Virus record (IMG/VR): IMGVR_UViG_3300044825_000698
Coordinates: 35,045-99,044 of that record
Strand: one strand, 5' to 3'
DNA from: a virus
DNA: 64,000 nucleotides
The translations under genes were made by a program, and so were the position numbers. The notes under the pieces are model-generated. The model made no database searches, was not told where the DNA came from, and saw only the letters and a program-made list of their open reading frames with translations. Shown piece after piece: positions 35,965-42,691 of the stretch. Position 1 is the first letter of the stretch. Each line of letters begins with the position of its first letter.

Positions 35965-37404
35965 TTATTCAGGTCGCAGTGCTGAAGCGGTGAAGATTAA
36001 AACTCCAATTAGAACAAACAAGATTGAAAGTACTGCTAGTGTTTCTGAACTACTCCCAGTGTTGGGCAACGTAACTGCCGACGTGGTAGGGGTTGCCGAT
36101 GTAGTTGGGGATTCAGGGACAGTAGTTGTGGTTACTGTGCTCCACACAGCCACTAGATCAACATCGCTGGCGACGAAATAACGCCATACGCCATCTGAAG
36201 GATCTACTAGTAGAGGTAGGTCGAGGGGCGCTGTTGCTGACGATGTGGCCCATCCACCAAACACAAACCCGTCCTTCTTGCACTCCTCAGCGCCTGGTAG
36301 GTAGGTGTACCCAATGAAGGATGCTGAAACTGTGGCTGACTTTGGCTCGCCCCCGATGAGGCATGTACCATCACCAATATTGGTGAGTGCTTTGTAAAGA
36401 GGTACAACCGGTGTTGGAACAGTTGCCGAGGTCGTAGTGGGGGCGGCAGTTGTTGGAGCCGATGTCGTTGGAGGAGCGGTCGTTACGACTGGCGCATTTG
36501 GGTTGTTAGGTGCTACAGCACCGAACGTAGTTCCGTTTTTGGTTGTTCCACCAGGAGCGCTGTCTACTAGAAGAACCGGTGACAAAGCAGTATCACCCAA
36601 GTTGAAGACCGAGAAACCGAGGGTGTACGTGCCGGTTACAGATACCTCGTATGTCGAAATCTGCCAGCCGGTGGAACCGTAGGTGCCAGTGGAGTAATCA
36701 CCAGTACCTGGGTTGGTGAACCCTAGAAGAGCGTAGTTACCAACACCATTATTGACTTTGATGGTCGGGGCTGGGTCTGATCCGGTGTATACAAGGGATG
36801 TGATCGAACCATCATTGAACGGCACATAATCAGTACCGATGTAGTTCCACGCCATCGTGTAGACGGTATTTGCGCTCAAAGTCACCGAACGGGTGATCCA
36901 GGCGGCGTTAGTTGGATTACCACTACCGTTGCCTGAGGCGGTTGCCTGTTGAGACAGCAGAGTCTTGATGGACGCACTTTGGGTGGTGGTAAGCCCCAAA
37001 GAAGTCATGGACGAATCAAAGGACACTCCACCAGCGGGCTGGAGAAGCCCAGCCTTACTGCCATATGGCGAGAAAGTCCAGGTAGTAGGCTGTACGGCGG
37101 GCGCGTAGTATGGATTCGGCTGGCCACTGACGGTTGGATTTCCAACCGCATTGTGAGCCGGGGCATTGAACGTAACGGCCCCACCGATGATGTTTACACC
37201 AGTTCCACTACCTGTAATCGTGGTCCCGTTTAGAGTTCCCGTCTGAGAACCAATGTTCCAGCCTGAGAAAGAGCCATCCTCAAAGTCAATGTTGGTTCCA
37301 CTAACGGAATCAGCATGGGAGTCTCCTGCTAGGGCAAATGACATTCCCAATGTTATGGAGGACAGTATGAGTACATTACGGAGTCTTAAAAGTGGTTTAT
37401 GCAT
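35965..37404 (-). CDS. Sortase-anchored (LPNTG) surface protein
   Basis: 479 aa. Signal peptide (LRNVLILSSITLGMSFALAG), a beta-sandwich region resembling a carbohydrate-binding or DUF-type domain (DFEDGSFSGWNIGSQTGTL onward, about 40-290), a Thr-rich linker, a Cys-containing InlB/SprB-type repeat (about 330-420: FVFGGWATSSATAPLDL), then the sorting signal LPNTGSSSETLA followed by a membrane helix and a basic end (LRPE). The host sortase would attach it to peptidoglycan. A phage-encoded LPXTG protein implies modification of the host surface. Leaderless: TATACT lies six bases before the ATG. Confidence 0.85.
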   Translation of the reverse strand: MHKPLLRLRNVLILSSITLGMSFALAGDSHADSVSGTNIDFEDGSFSGWNIGSQTGTLNGTTITGSGTGVNIIGGAVTFNAPAHNAVGNPTVSGQPNPYYAPAVQPTTWTFSPYGSKAGLLQPAGGVSFDSSMTSLGLTTTQSASIKTLLSQQATASGNGSGNPTNAAWITRSVTLSANTVYTMAWNYIGTDYVPFNDGSITSLVYTGSDPAPTIKVNNGVGNYALLGFTNPGTGDYSTGTYGSTGWQISTYEVSVTGTYTLGFSVFNLGDTALSPVLLVDSAPGGTTKNGTTFGAVAPNNPNAPVVTTAPPTTSAPTTAAPTTTSATVPTPVVPLYKALTNIGDGTCLIGGEPKSATVSASFIGYTYLPGAEECKKDGFVFGGWATSSATAPLDLPLLVDPSDGVWRYFVASDVDLVAVWSTVTTTTVPESPTTSATPTTSAVTLPNTGSSSETLAVLSILFVLIGVLIFTASALRPE

Positions 37405-37410
37405 GCACTA

Positions 37411-37419
37411 AGTATAACA
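37411..37419 (-). promoter_or_regulatory. Extended -10 of the LPXTG gene
   Basis: TGTTATACT, six bases before the ATG, with no SD before the gene; an AT-rich -35 region precedes it. Confidence 0.5.
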
Positions 37420-37612
37420 AACGTCATTGTTTATATAAAAAGAATAGAGACGATGCTATGACTTTTGTCACAAGGCAAAACAACAGTTATCCACAGGTTT
37501 CTTATCTAAATAACGTCTTATAGATATAAGAACTGAAAACTGCACGCAATGTTATATACGAACTCCCCATATTACCGGGTATAAGCCGTTATAGGGTTTA
37601 TAAATACAAACG
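37420..37612. other. AT-rich intergenic region with one DnaA box
   Basis: Contains a perfect TTATCCACA (37487-37495), TGACTTTTGTCA (37459-37470), with the same TGAC-N4-GTCA core as the palindromes near the main origin, and the palindrome CTTATAGATATAAG around 37520. It separates the surface-protein operon from the effector cassette. Possibly a second origin-like or regulatory site; no gene is supported in it. Confidence 0.5.
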
Positions 37613-37759
37613 TCAGCGACGATGTTGCTTTGCCTTCTCAACTTCCATTAAAAATGGACTAACAGCAAATAAAACAGCCAATACTGCACCAACAGTGTAC
37701 GAAACGGCGGCAACGCCCAGAGCAGTGGCCGAGGTTTTCAAGAACGATTGAACATTCAC
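37613..37759 (-). CDS. Single-TM small protein
   Basis: 48 aa, GTG start overlapping the previous stop (GTGA). One membrane helix (ALGVAAVSYTVGAVLAVLFA) and a basic tail (EKAKQHRR). Conserved position at the end of the effector cassette; function unknown. Confidence 0.5.
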   Translation of the reverse strand: MNVQSFLKTSATALGVAAVSYTVGAVLAVLFAVSPFLMEVEKAKQHRR

Positions 37760-38040
37760 CGGAACTTGCCCAACTTAGGGGGTCTCTTGTATGTGGAAAG
37801 GACAGGAGTCTCTAATGCGGCCTCAAACACGGTATCGCAGTCATCACAGCGCACCTTCTTACTGGTGATCTGGGACTTACCGCTGGTATTGCGGCTCGGT
37901 AGATCAACTGTCGAACGGTTGCCACAAGTAGGACACTTGTCGTTCAATGGCTTGGCCGCAGGAAGTGGGGCCGGTTGTGCCTGTGGCGTAGGAGCCATCA
38001 AGGGTCGCCCACTCTTGTCATAAAGGAACTGGTCTGCCAT
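37756..38040 (-). CDS. Zinc-ribbon protein
   Basis: 94 aa. Start at TAATG overlap with the upstream stop. Pro/Ala-rich N-terminal part, then a zinc ribbon: CPTCGNRS and VRCDDCDTVF, with basic flanks and a basic C-terminus (YKRPPKLGKFR), consistent with nucleic-acid or protein binding. Confidence 0.65.
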   Translation of the reverse strand: MADQFLYDKSGRPLMAPTPQAQPAPLPAAKPLNDKCPTCGNRSTVDLPSRNTSGKSQITSKKVRCDDCDTVFEAALETPVLSTYKRPPKLGKFR

Positions 38041-38702
38041 TACTGTCCTAACTCTGGTTGATACCAACCCTCAGGATTATTATTCTCAAACTGTGGACCC
38101 ATATGGGCCTTTTTGGCCTGACTGTGTCCCTTGACGATTTTACGAATCGTTTCCCGCCCGGCTTTTACTTCAGCGTCAGATACAGGGTCCAGGTCTTGGA
38201 ACACGGCGGGGACTAATTCATGGTGGTATGTATTAGCACCTCCCGATCCAATACTGTTCGTTGTACCGGCATTTGGATTTCTCTGGTTTACTAAGACCGT
38301 CCCAGACTCTATGCCTTTCTTGGCCAGTTTGGAACTATGTTCAGATAAATCACCTGAGTACGTCAGACCAGTCCCGATCTTGGTGGCTTCATTGATCGCC
38401 ATACCCAGCAACGTCGGTGTATATGAACGCATCGAATGATCAGCAAAAGCGCTCTCAATAACAGATGGGTGAGTTTGGAACATCTTTAGTTGATCGCCTG
38501 GTTTTGCATGGATATTATGAGCAAGTGATTCGGAATCGGTATCTCCGAATCTCCCATACTCGTAACGGCCCCGGCGAAGTCCTATCTCTGCTGATGGGTG
38601 CAATTTGTAGTGGTATTCGTCCGAGCGTGTATCGTCTGACCTGACAAAGAACCCCGTATTAAAAGCACTTGGGTTATTAGGAGTCTTGAAGTATTTAGCC
38701 AT
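38040..38702 (-). CDS. Effector-cassette protein, paralogue A
   Basis: 220 aa. Shares with the upstream gene the pattern LHPSAEIG...GYEY, DQLKMF.THPSVIESAFADHS, TPTLLGMAIN, the HSSKLAKKGI segment and an AHMGPQF...GWYQPELGQ end. Function unknown; the E/D and H-rich conserved positions suggest an enzyme. Coupled to the next gene by TAATG. Confidence 0.6.
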   Translation of the reverse strand: MAKYFKTPNNPSAFNTGFFVRSDDTRSDEYHYKLHPSAEIGLRRGRYEYGRFGDTDSESLAHNIHAKPGDQLKMFQTHPSVIESAFADHSMRSYTPTLLGMAINEATKIGTGLTYSGDLSEHSSKLAKKGIESGTVLVNQRNPNAGTTNSIGSGGANTYHHELVPAVFQDLDPVSDAEVKAGRETIRKIVKGHSQAKKAHMGPQFENNNPEGWYQPELGQ

Positions 38703-39355
38703 TACTTACCCAATTCAGGTTGATGCCACTCAGTATCAAGATCAGGGTGCTTGAACTGTGGTCCCATGTGCTTCGCAGGTCGCCCAGACCGGACAAGGTC
38801 ACGGATCGTCTCTTTGCTCCGAGATATGGTGTTTGGATCGGCTGGGTTAGCACTACTTAGCGTTCTTTTATCAATAAGGTATTCGTGTGTGTCTAGGTCT
38901 TCTGCGTCCCATTCGTCACCGTAAGCGAGAGGGTTGTTTGGGTTACGTGTAAGGATTCCCTTAGCCATGCCTCTTTTAGCAAGCCTTGAACTATGCGCCG
39001 TCAAGGAATCGTCGTAGGTCAATCCAAACCCAGCATCCTTGGCATCATTGATCGCCATTCCAAGGAGCGTAGGAACACGGGAACGTAGGGAATGGTCGCT
39101 GAACGCATAACTGATCTTGGCGGGGCGCATATTGAACAGACGCATCTGATCAGTGCCCTCGTCGTAGTAATCACCTGACATCCTGTCATTTACGTCATAG
39201 TGGTCACTATTGTATTCGTAGTAACCCTTATCCATGTCTACTTCGGCGGCTGGATGCATACCACTACGTTCTGAAGAACTAACAGCCAAGTATCTCGACG
39301 ATAACGGATAAACATCCCTGTGGATGTTTGTTGTTGAGTTCTTCTTAATGGCCAT
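38702..39355 (-). CDS. Effector-cassette protein, paralogue B
   Basis: 217 aa. N-terminus MAIKKNSTTNIHRD, then the same motifs as paralogue A (MHPAAEVDMDKGYYEY, DQMRLFNMRPAKISYAFSDHS, HSSRLAKRGM, KHMGPQFKHP, TEWHQPELGK). A leaderless start with TGGTATTAT seven bases upstream. The pair is a tandem duplication. Confidence 0.6.
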   Translation of the reverse strand: MAIKKNSTTNIHRDVYPLSSRYLAVSSSERSGMHPAAEVDMDKGYYEYNSDHYDVNDRMSGDYYDEGTDQMRLFNMRPAKISYAFSDHSLRSRVPTLLGMAINDAKDAGFGLTYDDSLTAHSSRLAKRGMAKGILTRNPNNPLAYGDEWDAEDLDTHEYLIDKRTLSSANPADPNTISRSKETIRDLVRSGRPAKHMGPQFKHPDLDTEWHQPELGK

Positions 39356-39362
39356 AATGCCA

Positions 39363-39371
39363 ATAATACCA
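39363..39371 (-). promoter_or_regulatory. Extended -10 of paralogue B
   Basis: TGGTATTAT, seven bases before the ATG; no SD is present. Confidence 0.5.
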
Positions 39372-39393
39372 GACCAAGAAAATTAGCCCTCAG

Positions 39394-39711
39394 TCACACT
39401 GCGTCTCGGTTGATGGGGTACTCCATGGCCTCTATTGTTTTCAGCCCCTCGGGGTCGACAACATACTGTTCACCTTCAGGTACTCCCCAGACACTGGAAT
39501 CTTTTGAAGTGGGCTGTACTTTATAGACAGTTCCAAACAACCTGTTTTCGTCCATAGCGCCAAAACGGGCGTATCTACGAGCAGTAGCAATATTGGTTGT
39601 CCCATAAGCACCATGCCCAAGAGAACCTCGCCCTGGTCGAACAACTCCACCTTCTACTTCTCCACCGGTACCGTGGAACAGATCTTTGTTCAGGGCATCT
39701 TTAGCGGCCAT
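39394..39711 (-). CDS. ADP-ribosyltransferase-like effector 1
   Basis: 105 aa from ATG 39711 (GAAGAG upstream). The opening LFHGTGG then GHGAYGTTNIATARRYARFG fits the NAD-binding core of ART/PARP-like folds (H-G-T...G-x-Y-x-T...A..Y). The rest is short, so the protein is a minimal ART domain with a possible catalytic Glu in VPEGEQYVVD. Overlaps the ParB-like gene by 11 bp. Confidence 0.65.
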   Translation of the reverse strand: MAAKDALNKDLFHGTGGEVEGGVVRPGRGSLGHGAYGTTNIATARRYARFGAMDENRLFGTVYKVQPTSKDSSVWGVPEGEQYVVDPEGLKTIEAMEYPINRDAV

Positions 39712-40114
39712 TTGGACGCTCTTCATTCTCACGATGTGTATGCTCGGGCAAGCCACTACGACGTGGGGCCTCATCGGAATAGGTAATCGGTACAAAAGTT
39801 GTGTCCTCGACCGAAGCCACCCGGTGGAACCCATCTCTGATCATGGGGTTTCGCCCGGAAGTTTCTAAACGTACAGGATTAACTATCCCTTCACGCATGA
39901 CTGACCTATACACACCGCTTTTGATGGCCTCATCCTCTTTACGACTCCACAAGGCTTCCTCAGGAGTACGTGGGCGCATGAACCCTTCTGGGTCCCGAAC
40001 CATTGTCCGGTCAGATACATCTTCGACCGTTAATTCGTTCGGGTGAACAGGAAGGCTCTTGATCCACTTGGCTGGCATGAACAACTGGTCGTTTAAATGG
40101 TGAAATGCGGCCAT
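39701..40114 (-). CDS. ParB/sulfiredoxin-like protein 1
   Basis: 137 aa. C-terminal half has the ParB-like signature: GIVNPVRLETSGRNPMIRDGFHRVAS followed by VPITYSD (strand, I.DG.HR.A). N-terminal half is helical (SVMREGIVNPV context). ParB-like folds act as NTP- or nucleic-acid-binding and occasionally nuclease modules; here the domain is solitary. ATG overlaps the upstream stop (TGATG). Confidence 0.65.
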   Translation of the reverse strand: MAAFHHLNDQLFMPAKWIKSLPVHPNELTVEDVSDRTMVRDPEGFMRPRTPEEALWSRKEDEAIKSGVYRSVMREGIVNPVRLETSGRNPMIRDGFHRVASVEDTTFVPITYSDEAPRRSGLPEHTHRENEERPNGR

Positions 40115-40554
40115 CAGTCGTCCCACCAACTGCTTTGCCTAGGTGTCTTCTCAACACCAACAATGTCTTTTGGATTAATCCGGCCCTCATGGAAGACGGC
40201 TCCGGTCTCACGTAGTGAGTTCTTCCAGTCTTTGTCGTCATCACGCAGTTTAGAAGGATCAAATGACCGTTTCTGTACACCGTAATCCTGTGCGTAGACT
40301 GGATCTCCAAATGAGTTACGGTCGACACGAAGGTTGCGAGGATTGGCCCGCACAGTCAAAACGACTGGTTCACCACTGGCGGATTCATCAGCCGCCGCAT
40401 TGGCATAGTACCTGGCTAGGTCATAGTCATGGGTCAAATACGCCCCTGTTTCCTTACCTAACCCCGATTTTTTAATTCTCTCCACCTGAGATGCGTCAGT
40501 GCCGTGGTACAAGCGCATATGAAATTGATTGCCCTTGTTGCCTTTGATCGCCAT
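40114..40554 (-). CDS. ADP-ribosyltransferase-like effector 2
   Basis: 146 aa. N-terminal tag MAIKGNKGNQF, then an ART-type core LYHGTDASQVERIKKSGLG, AYLTHDYDLARYYA, VLTVRANP and a C-terminal acidic segment. Resembles small phage ARTs with Y-H-G-T...Y-L-T...A..YA. Leaderless start. Confidence 0.7.
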   Translation of the reverse strand: MAIKGNKGNQFHMRLYHGTDASQVERIKKSGLGKETGAYLTHDYDLARYYANAAADESASGEPVVLTVRANPRNLRVDRNSFGDPVYAQDYGVQKRSFDPSKLRDDDKDWKNSLRETGAVFHEGRINPKDIVGVEKTPRQSSWWDD

Positions 40555-40561
40555 AACAACA

Positions 40562-40570
40562 ATATTACCA
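40562..40570 (-). promoter_or_regulatory. Extended -10 of ART-like effector 2
   Basis: CCTATCCTG then TAATAT (TGGTAATAT on the minus strand), seven bases before the ATG. Confidence 0.55.
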
Positions 40571-40578
40571 GGATAGGA

Positions 40579-40983
40579 TCATTGGTAATCTATGGCACTA
40601 CGGATATCACGTGAATCGTAAACATACGCCGGAATTTTACGCATCCCAGCGGCCCTAGCGGCCACCGCCCTGTGATGACCTTCCAACACAATCCCGCCCT
40701 CTTTGTCACCGAGTACTTCAATGCGCTCATTGGGGTCATAACCACGGGATTTAATCGAGTTCATCAGGCTTCTTGCCTTGTCACGGTCGATATCATGGAG
40801 CGCCATGAGTCCACCGATGGGTACGTCAACCTCTTCGGCGTGCGTGGAGTACTTAGCATTGGCGACGGCCTCATTAGCCGCTTCAGGATCGTCCATACGG
40901 ACCTCATCGGCCAATCCCTCGTATCCAGCAAACCGTCGAGAAGACGGTCTGAATTGGCCACCACGGTTTCCTTTAATCGGCAT
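40579..40983 (-). CDS. ParB-like protein 2
   Basis: 134 aa. N-terminal tag MPIKGNRGGQFRP, helical middle, then ParB/Srx-like pattern RIEVLGDKEGGIVLEGHHRA and AARAAGMRKIPAYVYD. VLEGHHR is the conserved nucleotide-binding loop. Leaderless start. Confidence 0.7.
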   Translation of the reverse strand: MPIKGNRGGQFRPSSRRFAGYEGLADEVRMDDPEAANEAVANAKYSTHAEEVDVPIGGLMALHDIDRDKARSLMNSIKSRGYDPNERIEVLGDKEGGIVLEGHHRAVAARAAGMRKIPAYVYDSRDIRSAIDYQ

Positions 40984-40989
40984 ACCTAC

Positions 40990-40998
40990 ATCGTATCA
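40990..40998 (-). promoter_or_regulatory. Extended -10 of ParB-like protein 2
   Basis: CCTATCCTG then TACGAT (TGATACGAT), six bases before the ATG, directly after the stop codon of the upstream gene. Confidence 0.55.
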
Positions 40999-41007
40999 GG
41001 ATAGGGA

Positions 41008-41373
41008 TTACCAGTCGCTCCCGTCATGGTCTGGCTCATACGCAGTACGGTTGTAGTACTTGGTTTCAAACTCTTCAGCCAGGTGGGTAGAGGCCGGGTG
41101 AATGGTCCTACCCCAGTCAATGAACGATTTAGGGTACCGATCATAAAGATGTTGCATCATCTTACGGGCGTGACCTTTTCCTTCGTCTGGACTACGAAGG
41201 TAACTAGCCTCGATACGGGACGGCATGTCTTCATCATCTGCGTCGGTATAGTGGTCATACTCCAAAGTAGCCTTTTCTCCATCGAAATTGTTCATACGAA
41301 GAATGTGAGAGCCTTTGCCCACCTTTTCATGGATGAACTCAAACTGACTGCTCATATGTGGACGACGTGCCAT
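41008..41373 (-). CDS. GNAT-like acetyltransferase
   Basis: 121 aa. Segment ASYLRSPDEGKGHARKMMQH is the acetyl-CoA pyrophosphate-binding R..G.G.A motif with the following helix; the preceding residues ATLEYDHYTDAD are beta strands and the end is helical. Leaderless start with TACACT six bases before the ATG. Acceptor unknown. Confidence 0.6.
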   Translation of the reverse strand: MARRPHMSSQFEFIHEKVGKGSHILRMNNFDGEKATLEYDHYTDADDEDMPSRIEASYLRSPDEGKGHARKMMQHLYDRYPKSFIDWGRTIHPASTHLAEEFETKYYNRTAYEPDHDGSDW

Positions 41374-41379
41374 ACAGAA

Positions 41380-41388
41380 AGTGTATCA
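41380..41388 (-). promoter_or_regulatory. Extended -10 of the GNAT gene
   Basis: TGATACACT, six bases before the ATG, preceded by CCCTATCC. Confidence 0.55.
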
Positions 41389-41443
41389 GGATAGGGCTAT
41401 CAGGGAGTTACACAGGTGGCCCGGTATGGGGCAAGAACCGGTC

Positions 41444-41854
41444 TTACGCCCGAAATTTACGTAACTCGCCCAACTTCATATCTTGTCGTTTGACCGTACG
41501 TGATTCGCCCTCTTCAGGGAAATGGGTAATCTCTGTGACGTGGATCATTGCTCCGGGTCGTACAGTCCGTTCGCTCTCATATCGTCCACGAGGATCGTCC
41601 GAACCAATGACCCCCCACCGGTCCTTGACATTTTCCCACTCCTGAGAACCTTCTTCTATGATGTGGCGACGGTGGACCTTGGCCCCAACAATGGTTCCTG
41701 GAGACCCTTCCCAGTCAACCCCAGCAAAATCACGGGCCACGTCGTAATCGGTCGTCCAATGCGGCCCCATACGGTGCTTATCCAAGGTTTCAGGGGTGGC
41801 TTCCTGTAGACCACGGTACAACTGTATGAACTGGGGGCCGTTAGGGCGAGGCAT
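41444..41854 (-). CDS. ADP-ribosyltransferase-like effector 3
   Basis: 136 aa. Short N-terminus then QLYRGLQEATPETLDKHRMG and HWTTDYDVARDFAG (R-G...H-W-T-T-D...A..FA), a variant of the ART core; RYESERTVRPGAMI may hold the catalytic E. Leaderless start. First gene of the left arm next to the origin region. Confidence 0.65.
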   Translation of the reverse strand: MPRPNGPQFIQLYRGLQEATPETLDKHRMGPHWTTDYDVARDFAGVDWEGSPGTIVGAKVHRRHIIEEGSQEWENVKDRWGVIGSDDPRGRYESERTVRPGAMIHVTEITHFPEEGESRTVKRQDMKLGELRKFRA

Positions 41855-41860
41855 ATACCC

Positions 41861-41869
41861 ATCGTACCA
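41861..41869 (-). promoter_or_regulatory. Extended -10 of ART-like effector 3
   Basis: TGGTACGAT, six bases before the ATG; the first left-arm promoter next to the origin. Confidence 0.5.
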
Positions 41870-41930
41870 CTCGGAATAGGGCTATTACGCAATGGGGTGG
41901 TGGGTGGGTGGTGCTCTCTACCCCCGACCC

Positions 41931-42115
41931 TGTGGATAACCTGTGGATAACCATGGGGGGTGTGCCATAGGTCACACCACACCGTGTGACAAATGTCACA
42001 TGGCCCTGTGGATAACTCCCTCATTCTGTGGATAACTACCCTGTGGACAGGCTGTGGATAACTCGGGCCGAATGGGGCCGATCCTGTGGATAAGTGCCCT
42101 GCTGGCTGTGGATAC
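41931..42115. other. Cluster of DnaA boxes (candidate replication origin)
   Basis: Perfect TGTGGATAA (reverse of TTATCCACA) at 41931, 41942, 42007, 42027, 42053 and 42085, all in one orientation, plus near-matches at 42042 (TGTGGACAG) and 42107 (TGTGGATAC). Spacing is irregular, as in actinobacterial oriC. Located at the divergence point of the two gene arms. The host or a phage initiator could load replication here. Confidence 0.8.
41985..42000. repeat. GTGACA palindrome at the origin (copy 1)
   Basis: TGTGACAAATGTCACA, perfect inverted halves around a 4-base centre. Overlaps the DnaA-box cluster; a further TCACAC half-site lies 15 bp upstream. Confidence 0.6.
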
Positions 42116-42272
42116 AGAAGTCCCACGGTAACCGGCGTTTGCCCTGCTCAGGGGCACATTCCGTTATCCCCGGTAACCACTTTCAGCCCGTCCTCTGGGT
42201 AAGAGGGCATAACGGGTCCAGAATGGGGGGTGCGTGGCTCTCCGGGCCTCTGAGGGGGCAATGGTGGCAACC

Positions 42273-42286
42273 GTGACAAATGTCAC
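42273..42286. repeat. GTGACA palindrome (copy 2)
   Basis: GTGACAAATGTCAC, the same core as the copy at the DnaA boxes, in the middle of the gene-free region. Confidence 0.6.
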
Positions 42287-42308
42287 ATCGACCCTATGGT
42301 TGGGCCTA

Positions 42309-42324
42309 TGTGACAAGTGTCACA
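42309..42324. repeat. GTGACA palindrome (copy 3)
   Basis: TGTGACAAGTGTCACA, 22 bp after copy 2; the pair may be bound cooperatively. Confidence 0.6.
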
Positions 42325-42372
42325 GGTGATCGGGGGATGGGGGTAGGCGTGACGCTGGTCACTACCCCTGGG

Positions 42373-42521
42373 ATACTTGCTATCAGCAACTAAATACTTG
42401 CTCACTACAACCTTCTCCCCGTACACGCGCACGCGCATACACGCACGCACGCATACGCACGCCCGTACGCACGCACACGCCCACGCCTGTTTCCTCTCCC
42501 TCCCCAAGACGCATACTTGCT
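42373..42521 (+). repeat. ATACTTGCT direct repeats
   Basis: ATACTTGCT at 42373, 42394 and 42513; the last two continue with a similar ACTACAACCTT / AGTACAACCTT. Iteron-like in arrangement, next to the DnaA boxes. Confidence 0.5.
42421..42487. repeat. Alternating purine-pyrimidine tract
   Basis: About 65 bp of mostly ACGC / GCAC steps interrupted only by TA and CCC, between repeats two and three. Such tracts favour Z-DNA under negative supercoiling. No gene is supported in it. Confidence 0.55.
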
Positions 42522-42560
42522 GAGTACAACCTTTGGGCCGATTTGGGCGACCCTGGGTAG

Positions 42561-42616
42561 TGTGACGGATTTCACACCTTTATGACTCGTTGTTTGCCCG
42601 GCAGTGAGGGCAGACT
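42561..42616 (+). promoter_or_regulatory. Early promoter module, copy 1
   Basis: TGTGACGGATTTCACA, then TTTGCCC, 11 bp, CAGACT (weak -10). Faces the first right-arm gene; shares layout with modules at 46478, 49707 and 51906. Confidence 0.55.
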
Positions 42617-42650
42617 GGGGGGGTCGGAGCAGACAGCCCCGACACCGGGT

Positions 42651-42665
42651 GTCTCACCGTGAGAC
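42651..42665. repeat. 15-bp palindrome, copy 1 (5' UTR)
   Basis: GTCTCA-CCG-TGAGAC, perfect; between promoter module 1 and the first right-arm gene. Confidence 0.85.
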
Positions 42666-42691
42666 AGCCGGGCAACTCAGAAAGGTCAGCC

